Notes: generated from the sequence alone by a model not told the origin. Counted from the stretch's first letter, positions 1 to 10,174 are shown. The stretch: DNA of 25,896 nucleotides from Bugula neritina (GCA_964035545.1 CAXIUT010000063.1:1-25896); one strand, 5' to 3'. Made by a program: numbers and translations.

Positions 1-83
1 CCCAACCCCAACCCCCAACCCCAACCCCAACCCCAACCCCAACCCCAACCCCAACCCCAACCCCAACCCCAACCCCAACCCCT
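1..83. repeat. left telomere, CCCCAA repeats
   Basis: About 13 tandem CCCCAA units, with one C5A2 variant near positions 12-18, end at the first unique base around 83. The C-rich strand runs 5' to 3' into the window, the normal orientation for the left end of a ciliate macronuclear chromosome. C4A2 is the telomere unit of oligohymenophorean ciliates; spirotrichs use C4A4. Confidence 0.97.
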
Positions 84-632
84 AAATAAATAGATAACAG
101 TATTTATCTTTTATATTGATATTATATCATTCATCTTCGATTCATTGATAAATAACAGGATAAATATCACCCTCAGTCTCAGTAGTCTTTGTACTTTTCT
201 TCTAAGCCTATCCGTTCTACTTGATCAACACGTATGTCCGCATCCAATTAGTCACACATCCAAAACCACCAAAACAACACACACTCACTCCACATCCAGA
301 TTACTCACAGCATAAACAACAACTGTTCTCGTGAATAGAGGAAAGTAAAGTCGGACGGCACAACCAACACCCGCAACCCCATACATGAATAGCTAGACCA
401 AGACAACCAAGAGAACACCAACAGCAGTCACAACATAAATAGTTGCACATGTATAGTTCAAGAAAAGTCCAAAGAGAGAATTAATAATTATATATTTATC
501 ATTATTAAGACCATCAAGTATTTAGATATTTTTATTGATTTTATTTGAAAAAGTCCATTAGTATAGCGATATTATTAATATAATTTTGGAGTCTTAATTC
601 TAATTTGTAATTTCGATAAAATCAGAATAAGT
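84..632. other. left subtelomeric and 5' flanking region
   Basis: Between the telomere and the first clear gene lie about 550 bases. Bases 84-140 and 480-632 are very AT-rich and look non-coding; the latter would hold the promoter of the gene starting at 633. Bases 142-450 are GC-richer and may hold a small minus-strand gene, listed separately. I see no RNA gene or tandem repeat. Confidence 0.6.
142..450 (-). CDS. possible small cysteine-rich protein
   Basis: A minus-strand frame runs from ATG at 450 to TGA at 142-144 and gives 102 residues. The first two-thirds are rich in Cys, Gly and Trp, with repeated CC pairs; the tail is hydrophilic, with Lys, Thr and Glu. Base composition is clearly GC-richer than its flanks, which suggests coding. 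However, another minus frame carries a plausible hydrophilic end (motif RVDQVERIGLEEKYKDY before a TGA), reminiscent of ammonium transporter tails, and a plus frame is Thr-rich and open. The frame, and even the strand, are therefore not settled. It may also be a truncated gene cut by telomere addition. Confidence 0.25.
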
Positions 633-1866
633 ATGAATAAAATAATGCAAGTAATTAAGGTTGCTTTGTTTATCGTAGCTTTCATGACTCTGCAATCCTA
701 GGAAAAGTCTCTTAGAGCTCTTCTTTATTGCCATTTACCTGTGTGGGATCAGAACAAGCCGATGTAGGACTTATAAAACTTTCGAATGATATTAAATGAT
801 CGATTAGCAGTGAAAGGTATTGATGTCGTTGTAGATTTTTGTGATATCTAAGGCAATTCATCTAAGCTGTACAACAAAGATGAGATAAATTAATTATGGA
901 ATTTCTATGATATCTTAGAAATAGATATGATTGCATTCCAAACTATCAATCAATCTTTGATGAAATTTACAAAAGAATAAATTAGCTACTATGATGACGT
1001 CTTCTCTTTTCAATGGAATCCAGTTACCATCACATAAGGAAGTCATTAGTATCTAGTTGGTTCTCCAGGTTTGATCTGTAGTGATTTCTTACTCACAAGA
1101 AAAGGAAACTACAAGAATCAGCTGTACATGAATGGAGGCTTTAGTGCTTATAAAGCAGCACCTCTTTATGTAGATTTCTTTATCAACCTAAACTAATCAA
1201 CCAAACTTGACGATATTAACTACTAACACACTGATAAACAAGTACTTGATCAAGTGGCATAATTTTTGGCTGAATGCCGAGAACAACCTCGACACTTTGA
1301 TCCCAACTAAAACAACACTTGCTTTAACTATAACTTTTACTAACTATTTGTTCTATCAAACAAATCTACTATCTTTGGCTACTCTGAATATGCCTTTAGA
1401 TTGATAACTGACCAAGTAGTCAGAACATCTTAGGAAATTATGATAGAACATATAATGAGAAACCATAAGAAGAAGGTTGTTTATCTTGATCAGTTGATAG
1501 CCAAGTAGCCTTTGAAAGATTAGCATTATTAGAATAAAAGAAAAACTATTATTGAATTTTATTAGTTTATGCTGTCAGATGAAGTCTTATCTATCTATGC
1601 TGAAGGAAGCTATATGTAAAAAAATAGTAGATATAACCATTCGATGACCTACTTGATTCCTCCTAAAAATAAGCTTTTTCAATAAACTTAGATCAAATTC
1701 AAATCTATACCAACAGATCTATGAAAGTCTGTTCAAAGAATCAGACGTTATTTATCCAGTTTACCAGAAAGACTTTTTCTATAACTTCTAGGAGCTGTCG
1801 ATAAAGATAAATCAAGATCTGATGAATTACAAATCAACATAAACAAATCTGATCACATAGCAATGA
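633..1866 (+). CDS. thiaminase I-like enzyme (thiamine pyridinylase), frame broken once
   Basis: The product resembles thiaminase I, which cleaves thiamine by swapping its thiazole for another nucleophile and has a periplasmic-binding-protein fold. The start at 633 gives a hydrophobic N-terminus (residues 5-20), likely a signal peptide, so the enzyme is probably secreted or vacuolar. Residues about 143-156 read GSPGLICSDFLLTR, matching the bacterial segment around the nucleophilic Cys; here it is Cys149. Residues about 248-257 read IFGYSEYAFR, matching the segment with the catalytic Glu; here Glu252. The frame shifts by one base at the T run 1675-1679: codons before it match the family (YLIPPKNKLF) and codons in the next frame match its C-terminus, ending at TGA 1864-1866. 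Allowing for one extra base the protein is about 410 residues, the usual length. No GT-AG pair explains the shift, so a homopolymer error or a real inactivating indel is likely. TAA and TAG codons are frequent and read as Glu. Confidence 0.75.
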
Positions 1867-1867
1867 A

Positions 1868-2045
1868 TCATTAAATTAATACAATCCTCAATAATCAATA
1901 ATCAAGAATCAATAATCTATACCCAATAGACAATACTCAATAATCAATAATCAAGAATCAATATACAGTAATCAATAATCAATACTCTAATATACAATGA
2001 ATATTGATAAATAAATATTGATAAATAGATATTGATAAATAATAA
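1868..2045. repeat. AT-rich simple and tandem repeats between convergent genes
   Basis: Two related blocks are built from ATCAATA/ATCAAGA words (about 1885-1985), followed by three copies of a 14-15-base unit containing ATATTGATAAATA (about 1996-2042). The stretch separates the thiaminase-like gene from the convergent kinase gene and is non-coding on both strands. Confidence 0.8.
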
Positions 2046-2058
2046 TACTATTTTTAAA

Positions 2059-3405
2059 TCATTTTTGGTTGTCTTAGTAGTTTTTAACAATTTTTTGATA
2101 GTCAAGCAGTTGCATTTTCATATTTTGTACTTAATTATCTAACATTTTATATTTTTATTTGTTTCTACTTATTTATATTTGACACTGCTTATGTTCCATC
2201 TGGATATTTCTCAAATATTTCAACTACTCCTCCTGTCTTCTATTCTTCAACTACAACTATCTTATCTTCAACTAGTACTCCCTTGATTTCTTATCATTCT
2301 GGTCTATCATCTTCTGCTTGTTCGCATTTATTATACTCTACATCCTAGAATTACTATAGATCTCTTCCTTTGAAAATATCTCATACTTCTTTGACTACTC
2401 ATCCTTGCTGTCCATTATTATCCCGAATTCTGTCTTCAATTTATCCTGCCAATTTTTGTTCTACTATATCAGCTACTCAGCTATATTCTCTTTCATCCAC
2501 TGATGCGATAGTATCCCTTCAAGCGATATCCTTTATTAAGCTTTTAACCTCAATATTTTATCGATTAGATCTCTACATGATTCTGATACTTGTTTAGGCA
2601 CATCATATTTCAAATTTGATATGTTATTTTTAATTTATGCCTCGCTCATGTTGTTCTGCTGGTATAGAGCTGATGAAAATGGACTGTTGCCAGTACAAAG
2701 TTCATAAATCAATACTCCTATACTCCATATATCTACTCTATAGTCATGCAAGTGATTCTTGTCCACCATCTATGGAGCCAGGTAGTCCAAAGTACCACAA
2801 TAGGTCTATCTTTTGTTCTTTCCTTATGTAAAATTAGACCATCCGAAATCAGCCAATTTAGGGTTGTTATTTTTATCTATAAGAATGTTCTAGGGCTTTA
2901 TGTCTCTGTGAATTATATTTTTTTTATGAATATATTGTAAGGCTAGGACTATTTGTCTAATATAATCAGCTGTTCTGGGTTAGTCGAATCGTTTGTTGGG
3001 CGTTTTCATGAGAGTGTTGAAGACTTATCCTTTTTATGCGAATTATAAAACAAAATAAATAGAGAAGTCGTCCTAGAAGTGGTTGTATAATTTGACTATG
3101 TTCGGGTGGTTTAAGTCGTACATGATTTTAACTTATGTTTTGACATGTTAGATTAGTTTTTCTGTTTTAAGAGTACTTTTTTTTATTTATTTGATAGCAT
3201 AGATAGCACCTGATTTTTTATGTCTTGCTTTCCAAACTACTCCAAAAGACCCTTCCCCTAGTGTTGCTAGTTTTTAGAAATCTGATTTGAAGGATTCTGC
3301 TTACCATCCAGCCTGGACGGTAGGTGACAAGAACATAATTCTTTTAGCTAGTTTAGTTAACTTCATTTGATAATTTAATATATCTTTCTTATTACTTTTA
3401 GTCAT
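2059..3405 (-). CDS. Aurora-like serine/threonine protein kinase with C-terminal coiled coil
   Basis: A 448-residue kinase without introns. The kinase domain spans about residues 43-300. Visible motifs are the P-loop GEGSFG (50-55), Lys72 in AIK, alpha-C Glu91, HRDIKPEN (166-173), DFGWS (186-190) and an APE motif at 210-212. DFGWS and the CGTLDYLAPE activation-loop end are hallmarks of Aurora kinases, which act in mitosis and, in several protists, in cilia disassembly. Glu91 is encoded by TAA and the APE Glu by TAG, which is the best local evidence for TAR = Glu. After the domain come about 140 residues rich in Glu, Lys and Leu that look like a coiled coil, unlike the short tails of typical Auroras. 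An in-frame ATG at 3438 is an alternative start. The gene is divergent from the gene starting at 3694. Confidence 0.88.
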
Positions 3406-3693
3406 AGTATAAGGTGTAGTCAGAATCGATTAGATCATAGATATTAAATGTAGTTGATATTGTTATATTTGATATTATTGATATGTTATGGTAAATATCT
3501 ATGATTTAATATAGGTAAGCGACTGCTTATATCATTTATATCAATAAGAATCACTTAAAGTTGATTTTATGGAGAGTATGATGTAGGTGATGGTGTTTTG
3601 GTTGATTTGTGGTCATATTGTAAACTAATTTAGTGTATTTAGTTGATGGTTGATATAAGTTACCTATTATAATACAAATAAATTCTGCCAACA

Positions 3694-4290
3694 ATGCAGA
3701 AGCCAACTCAAAAGACGTTTTATCAACAAATTTTGATGATGTGTTCTCAGAGATACAACCATCCTATAGTCGATTCTCAACCAATCAAAAATTAAATAGT
3801 TTAGAACAAACCCAAAAGACCTAAAAAAGTTAAAAAGTACAGTCCTAGCAATCGAAGTGGGAAATGGGATCGAGAAGAACAACTCTCCTATATTTCCTTT
3901 CTCTCTTAATACTACTCTCAAATCACTGACTCTCAAATCAGAAGAGCAAATAAACTATTTATCCAAATGTCTGTCTATGTCAAAACTAGAGACCCTGATC
4001 AGTGTAGAAGTCACCATCAAAAAATGATGAACATGCTGAAAACAGTCTCAAATATCATCTCATTCTATTAAGACAAGTTTTCAAGCACGAATCACCTTTA
4101 AAAAACCAGCCAACCTGTCGAGAAAGCTACTAATCAGATGGAAAGAGTCAAGGTAGAGGAGTCTAGGAGTATTTAGGAGGAGCAGAAGGCTAGGAGTGAT
4201 GGTTTGCTGGCTAGCATGCAGGTGGAGGGCAGTTGTATAAAGATGTAGATACGTTCAAGTTGTATATCTTCGTATAATGGGTGCGAATGA
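3694..4290 (+). CDS. SANT/Myb-like domain protein
   Basis: The product has 198 residues in one frame. Residues about 56-110 hold a SANT/Myb-like domain: KWDREEQLSY starts the first helix and TRDPDQCRSHHQK the third. Proteins with the RSHHQK ending are abundant in ciliates and other protists and are thought to bind DNA or chromatin; a role in transcription is inferred. A basic stretch with many Lys and Pro (about 39-50) precedes the domain and could be a nuclear localisation signal. The C-terminal third is Glu- and Ser-rich. It shares a 288-base intergenic region with the divergent kinase. Confidence 0.75.
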
Positions 4291-4315
4291 TAGGATATAT
4301 CATTGAAACTTGAAC
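4253..4315. other. inverted repeat over the end of the SANT gene
   Basis: The 9-base arms GTTCAAGTT (4253-4261) and AACTTGAAC (4307-4315) flank the stop codon and could pair in the mRNA 3' end. Such arms occur by chance in AT-rich DNA; no function is claimed. Confidence 0.3.
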
Positions 4316-4398
4316 ATATCATATAAAAACATCATATCATAATATCATATTTTTACAGCCATTAATATTGTCTCAACAAAACACTTCATTTCATTTAA

Positions 4399-5868
4399 AT
4401 GGAAGGCATTTGGTGTTCTTCTTTCGATTCTTACATATTCTAGTTGTATATTTAATAGTTGTCTGATTATAACTGCTATGCTGACTATAAAATTGTAGTG
4501 CAATCATACCCATCGATGTAGATGTAGACATAATTAACAGACACAGGTCAGTCGGGAGGATGTTACTAGTTAATTGCTTAGTATTTTTCATTATATTGCA
4601 GAACATAATCCAGCATTGGTTAAGTATTTTGGCAAAAAAAGCTATCCAGAAAGTAAAGAATTGGGATGTGGCAATGCAGGACAAGAGTTGGTGGGTATTG
4701 GTCAAGGCGAAAAGGAGTTAAAGTAGCCGTATGTATCGATAACTGAATAGAAAGGTTTGAATTTCCATGTCGATTGTGGTGAAATGCAGCAATAAAGGAA
4801 CAAAAATCGTAAAGACGTGTTGTCTCCCAAATAAAGAACCAAAACATAAGAGCAATAGCCTAAAGAAATCAATCTTAAACCAGATAATTGCAATCCCAAA
4901 CAACCAAAAACCCAAAAATAGAAAGATTTAAAACATTTCCACAAAGATCTTCGCAACCAATCTCGTTATTTGTCTGACACAGCCTTTCGTAAATATTTCA
5001 ACCGTCAATGTTTTTAGAATTATGGTCGCAATAATACAACAGATAAAGCTGATGGATTTGTCTATCACAACTACATGAAAACACATAACATCAATCCTCA
5101 TACCGGATAAAATATACCCATCAACTAGTAAACCTTCTACCATGCTTTGGTTAGTGGATCTCCAGAAAAGTATTAAAAATATGGAGAAGAAGTACGACTG
5201 GGAATGACTGGAAGTGTAGAGAAGGAAGGGGCTAGGGAGAAAGATCGATTAGGAGTGGAGAAGATGTTGAAAGATAATGAGAAACATAGTAAAATGGAAA
5301 AAAAGTATCAGCATTTGCATCTTAAATACAAAAATAAAAAGTAAAAGAATAATAATACACTATCCCAGCAGTATGTTAACATCTATTTAGACATCTTAAA
5401 GGACCTAGCCAACTTGAAATCAATACAAGACAACATTTCCCACATTCCAAGTAGCAATCATAAATAAAACAAACAAAACACAAGAACCAAACTTCATTCC
5501 AAGAGCAAGACATTCACAGTAGACAGCAATCGAAGTTGACAATCGACAACCACCTCAAATCTCAGAACTAGTTTTCAAATTATCAACAGGAAAGAACGAT
5601 ATTGAACAAGCAGACATCGCCTAAATCTGTTTGTGAGCATAGTGAGCAAGAGAAGAGCATGGAGTGTGTCTGTTGTTTGAACCAGATGAAGAGAGTGATA
5701 CTGTAGTTGGCCGAGAAAGATAAGGACTTGGGGGAGAGAATTATGGCGAGTGCTAAGAAGAACGTTATGTACAAGAACTATGCGCTTAATAATTATGAAA
5801 ATGCAGGGCTTAATCCTAAAAATTACAATAAAGACGGAAAGTTGAATGTCTACTCTCCTGATTGTTGA
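4399..5868 (+). CDS. unrecognised hydrophilic protein, probably with two introns
   Basis: I do not recognise this family. The main frame (about 4541-5518) encodes a hydrophilic protein with HYIAEHNPALVKYFGKK near its start, a Lys/Glu/Asn-rich centre and a helical segment. The ATG at 4399 and the C-terminal frame (about 5566-5868, ending at TGA 5866-5868) lie in other frames. Removing GTAG...CAG segments 4495-4540 (46 nt) and 5519-5565 (47 nt) joins all three into 458 residues and removes a strange Cys/His/Arg-rich stretch. These introns are longer than the 20-21 nt seen elsewhere, so the joins are provisional; a 17-nt alternative (5519-5535) also restores the frame at the second site, and ATG 4478 is an alternative start. 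The C-terminal part has CVCC and a coiled-coil-like helix. Confidence 0.6.
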
Positions 5869-6015
5869 CTTTTTTGATTATTTTAACAAGATGAATTAAG
5901 ATTATTTGAAGATTCTTTTAAATTTGAGAGATTTTAATTTATTCTGATGATAATTCATGACTTCATTAGTCATTAAGATTAAATAATTATTCTAGTAGTG
6001 ATAGTTATATGTTAT

Positions 6016-6981
6016 ATGATTCAAAAAACAACCATTCAAAGCGCAAGATCACCCTTTCCCAACCAACTAGAACACACTACTCCTGAACCACTGGTCAAAA
6101 CATTTAGAAAGCGATCGCAACTCAATGAATATACTATAAAATCAGTCAAAGACAAAACATAGCAATCAACTTTAAATAATAAGCATAAATAACAACAAAA
6201 TGAAATAAAATATATAAAATAGAAACGTGCAAATGATAAATCAAAATCAATATAAAAACTATCACTTGTTTCTGCACAATACCACCAAAACCCGTTAGTT
6301 TCTCATTCAAAAATAAAGCAAATTTCTAAAATATTCATCAACAACACCACCAGCAACCCATAAACAGCCCTAAAACAACTATACTAAGGCAACAACAAGT
6401 ACAAATAGATATTGTGTGATTGGCAAAAGAGATAGTACTATGACTAGCTAGATAGATAGTTATATATTTTACTGCAATATTTTATCAAATTGGCTGAGAA
6501 AGTGGTTGGCGAGGTGGCTACCAGTGGTTGTTAGTTGCTATCTAGGTGTGAGAAGTAGTTGGAGGAGATCATTGAGGAAAACCTTGCTTTGAAGAGGTAG
6601 ATATATCTGTTGGATAGGAATTAGGAGTTGATGAGTCATTTGAAATAGCGATTATAGTAATCTATAAGTAAAAATTAGTGGAGTACTATTGTTTTTAATC
6701 ATCTGCAGAGATGCAATTTTAATTTATAAAGCTATGTAGGTCATTTGCAATAACAATAGTCGTTTGCATCTTGTCATTCCTAAGGAAGAATGGTTCCTTT
6801 TGAGTAAATGAGTCAAGTCCACATCCTTGGAAGAAATCGCACATAGAGTGTTTGTTTATAATAGATTGATATATTAAAATCTGAGTGTCATTCCATAGAT
6901 GGTTCTAAAAATGGATAGTTGTTGCATTCTGAATGCAGATCGATGGATGTAGGAGAAGAAAGAGACATAATTTCTATATGA
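6016..6981 (+). CDS. unrecognised protein with central coiled coil
   Basis: One frame of 321 residues runs from ATG 6016 to TGA 6979-6981. The first 130 residues are polar and rich in Lys, Ser, Asn and Gln. Residues about 150-215 form a likely coiled coil, with a Leu/Ile/Glu pattern such as EELEEIIEENLALKREIYLL. The last 100 residues are Ser- and Glu-rich. There is no signal peptide or membrane segment. I see no recognisable domain. It is the second of four consecutive plus-strand genes of unknown function; spacing to both neighbours is 150-180 bp, so each probably has its own promoter. Confidence 0.65.
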
Positions 6982-7164
6982 TTTTTATTTATAGGTTATT
7001 TGAAATAACGTCTTTTTGATTTTTATTTTGTTATAAAAAGTATATCTTTATGTCTGTTATAATCACACCTCAGATGTTGTTAGCAGATCTAGTGGCCATT
7101 ATTGATTTATTTTTATTTTATATCTTCTACCTTACCTTCTAATTTTATTATAATACATTCTAGC

Positions 7165-7665
7165 ATGGAAAACAATAGAAGAACTCTTAGAAATACAAAC
7201 AACTGCACCTAACTTTCTAATCCTTTCGCAGCCAAAACCATTCCATCACACCTGCTCCACCTTATTCCCAAACAACTCTTCAAACAAATCAACTCTCTAC
7301 AAAAAATGTCATGTCAAAAGATATAAATGCTGCCCTAAATCAGTATGAGATAAGAAGCCGAAATCTAGGTCAGCAGGTGTCAATAAGCCAGCGGGTATCA
7401 ATAAATTTGGAGACAGCAATTCGAAGGAGTGATAGTCGAGTAGTAGAAGAAGACCAAAACGGATGAGGTGAAAGAAGGGTAAGATAAGTTCTTTTCGGAA
7501 GACAATATCAAATAGATCTAGCGACCTGTAATAGTAAACAACGAATAGAACTACTAAGGAGACATTTGGAAAGACAGTTCGTTTTTGTAGTACTTGAATG
7601 ATTTTTTAATGCAAGATCAACCGCCAAAAAGACATCTATTCGATTAATAGTCCTTTTATAAATGA
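7165..7665 (+). CDS. unrecognised small acidic protein
   Basis: The frame from ATG 7165 to TGA 7663-7665 encodes 166 residues. The N-terminal third is fairly basic and polar. The rest is rich in Glu, Asp and Lys, many of the Glu codons being TAA or TAG. The end (SSFLEYLNDFLMQDQPPKR and a few more residues) looks like a short linear motif region. No known domain is visible. It lies only 49 bases upstream of the next gene on the same strand. Confidence 0.55.
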
Positions 7666-7714
7666 TAGCTTGCATATATATAGGTTATAGAGCGGGTTTC
7701 ATTATTATATCAAA

Positions 7715-8377
7715 ATGACCAATAAACCATCCGCCCTCGCCTCCAAAAGCACCTCCAATCATAGCGAACTTCCCCCAGACATACTCGACAACTCCTTCAG
7801 CAACCTTTCTGACGATGATCTCGGACAGGAAGAACCCACCCAGCAAATAGATGTGATCAATATGATAGAAGAAGAAAGTGGAGAGGTGCTGCTGAAGAAA
7901 GAGGAGAGCATGTCTTTGCTGGGAGACGGTCAGACGGGCGGTCGGAGGAGCGGGGAGAGCAGGGAGAGCAGGGAGGGAAGGAGAGGGAAAATCAATAATA
8001 CTTCAATGAAGGTTATATAGGAAATGGAGGGGAGTATAACTAAATTGAAAAATATGCTTGAGTACTAGTAATTTTAACGAAAATATTCATAGAAGATGAA
8101 AATACTGTATGGAATAACACTTCTCGGTTCTGATAGGCTGAGTCCTGTGAATTTGCACCGTTTGAAGGTCTTTCTATTTATTCCTACTCACGGGGAGCAG
8201 CTGGTTCAGTGGGGAAATCATAAGTACGGGACTAACTTGAGTGTTGCTTCTGCGATTGAAAAGATAGAGCTGATTGAAGGAGGGGAATGTAGCTATTATT
8301 GGCTGAAAATGAGACAAAATGCTAAATATATTGTGCTTTTCATTATTCTATTGGTGATAGTCAAAATGCTGGTCTGA
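7715..8377 (+). CDS. unrecognised tail-anchored membrane protein
   Basis: A single 220-residue frame, read through an in-frame TAG at 8018-8020 and further TAR codons as Glu. The first 110 residues are disordered and rich in Ser, Asp, Glu and Gly, including a GESRESREGRRG stretch. The middle (about 110-200) looks folded. The last 16 residues (YIVLFIILLVIVKMLV) are a single hydrophobic segment at the very end, so the protein is probably tail-anchored with its bulk in the cytosol. That layout is shared with SNAREs, but I see no SNARE heptad with a central Gln or Arg layer, so I do not call it one. Confidence 0.65.
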
Positions 8378-8527
8378 TTGTATATTCGCTTAGTCAATTC
8401 TATTGATTAAATATGACTGGTTCAGATGGCTTAATGAGTTATTAGATTATGAATATTAAATATCATATGTTTGATATATCAAATTGACTTATATCCTCCA
8501 TTTAAGAACAGGCAAATAATAATATTG

Positions 8528-9130
8528 ATGTTCTACGTCGCAAAAGGACTCAGTTCAAGGCTAAATTTTCCACACTACGAATTCAAAGATCTCAATAACC
8601 CGCTTTTCGTCTATAGACGAGTCAAATTGTCCTTCGAAAGACATTGCAATCAAGAGCTCGGCTTCATGATCCAGCTCATCGCTTACATCCCTTACATCGG
8701 AAGCAAACCTACTTTGGAAATGGGCTAAATACAAATCACAGAGAAAGGATGCCTCATGGACGTCAGTTTCGACTGTCTCTGCTTCAAACGTAACAATGGG
8801 CTGATGTTAGCTAAAAAGGGAGACTTTTTGGACGTGTTTATTTTAACAGTTGATGAGGCGATGATTCGAGCTAAGTTTGGTCCAATTGATATTATGATCC
8901 CTGCTATTCGCATTTCTGGAGCTGTTTTTGATGCTGATGAAAACACCTTTACTTATTTTTTGAGCGACGGGAATAAGAAAGTATTTTGTCCTGGAGAGTT
9001 GGTTCGATGCTGTGTCATCTAGTGGGTGGTTGAAGAAGGTATTTGTCATTGATATTCAGAGGAGAACATGAAAATTATTGCAGAAGTTGATGGAACTGCT
9101 TTGGAAAGCGTTATTGCTGGAAAATATTGA
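8528..9130 (+). CDS. RPB7: RNA polymerase II subunit RPB7
   Basis: RPB7 pairs with RPB4 as the stalk of RNA polymerase II and binds emerging RNA. The protein starts MFYVAKGLSS, as RPB7 does (MFY...), and keeps the N-terminal RNP fold (about 1-80, with HCNQELGFMIQLI) and the OB fold (about 80-190, with GDFLDVFILTVDEAMIRAKF and GPIDIMIP). It is 193 residues after removal of a 21-nt intron at 9039-9059; family members are about 170-180. The splice joins VVEE to ENMKIIAEVDG. The ATG at 8528 was chosen because it gives the family N-terminus. Without splicing, an in-frame TGA would follow within five codons. It is convergent with the proteasome gene, 112 bases away. Confidence 0.9.
9039..9059 (+). 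other. intron of RPB7, 21 nt
   Basis: Starts GTATTT and ends TTCAG. It interrupts a Glu/Gly-type codon after its first base, and splicing restores an RPB7-like C-terminus. Length is a multiple of three and contains an in-frame TGA if retained. Confidence 0.85.
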
Positions 9131-9242
9131 TCGCTATCCATAAACCTAAATTGACCATTAACAATAACTCTTAATAATAGTTCATTAACTGGTTCCTGAC
9201 TAATATGTTTGATATAGTAGACCAAATGTATTTCATGTCAAA

Positions 9243-10023
9243 TCAATCTTTTTTAGAGACCTCGTTCAAATAGAATTAAATCTGCTCAGAACTCAACTTC
9301 CCAAATTTAGGATTCTTCTTAGAAGCGACTCCAATCTCAATATCATTCGACTTGAACTCCTGACCAATCACTGTCTGCATACAAGTTATGGCCAATTTGA
9401 TTGCCTCTTCCTCGCTCAAATCCCAGCCATTCTTCTTCATCTCTTTCTATAAAAAATTGATCGAGTCCTGCTCCTTCACTCCGCTCGATACTCCCTTATA
9501 CCCGTAGTAGTAACCAGCTGGATCCACTTTGTAAAGCGATGGCCACTCTCGACATCAATACCAGCTACAATAGTTTAAACTCCGAAGACTCTTTGCATAG
9601 CTTTTTGGGTAGTAATTTGGTTGTAATCAGCCAATCGAGAAGTCAAGTGGTCAACTGGTATCTCATGTCCATATTAGAATTTATAGTTAGCTGCTTCCAT
9701 TTGCAATCGAGTCAATATGTTTCTGCTATCAGCTAAGATAAAAGAATAATTACGTGCCAAACCAATAGTCATCGCCCCAATTTTAGGAGTCACGTTATGG
9801 ATAGTACTGACAGTTTAAGCATCAATAAATCTGTCCTGAATGCTAATAAGAGTACTTGAACCTTTTTTTAGGATAGGAGGATGACAGCATCACGAGCCTT
9901 GATCCCAATAGCAGTCAATCCACAAGTTTTAACTGCCTTGAAGGCATATTCTACCTGATAAAGACGTCCCTAGTTAGAAAAAACAGTGATGTAGTATTAC
10001 GATCCTTGACCTGATTTACTCAT
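9243..10023 (-). CDS. PSMA6: 20S proteasome alpha-6 (alpha-1) subunit, frame broken once
   Basis: A structural alpha-ring subunit of the 20S proteasome. The N-terminus keeps the signature [18 protein letters not shown], with Glu encoded by TAG, followed by [39 protein letters not shown] and [12 protein letters not shown], all typical of PSMA6 rather than other alpha subunits. A 20-nt intron at 9836-9855 is well supported because it restores KKV-DR. Near 9537-9544 one base is missing: the frame before ends GIDVESG and the frame after begins LYKVDPAG. With one base added, 253 residues result (human about 246). A cytosine lost from a short CC run is the likely cause, so I treat this as a probable sequence error in a functional gene. 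Confidence 0.92.
9836..9855 (-). other. intron of PSMA6, 20 nt
   Basis: On the minus strand it reads GTACTCTTATTAGCATTCAG. Removing it joins KKVQ to DRFIDA, the conserved KKVPDK(L/F)ID region of PSMA6. Confidence 0.92.
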
Positions 10024-10029
10024 TATTTA

Positions 10030-10155
10030 AAAACTATTTGAATTTATCAAAACATATCATTCATATATCATTCAATAATCATTCAATAATCATTCATTAT
10101 CATTCAACAATCATTTATATATCCCAACAATCATTAATATATCCCAACAATCAAA
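10030..10155. repeat. ATCATTCAATA-type degenerate repeats
   Basis: This short intergenic region between two minus-strand genes consists of repeated ATCATTCA and ATCCCAACA words, including a doubled AATATATCCCAACAATCA unit. It contains both the promoter side of the proteasome gene and the 3' end of the next gene. Confidence 0.7.
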
Positions 10156-10174
10156 ATAGGTAAATGTAGTTACA

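Noticed and set aside
7715-8377. SNARE assignment for the tail-anchored protein
   Set aside because: The layout fits, but no SNARE motif with hydrophobic heptads and a central Gln/Arg layer is visible before the membrane segment.
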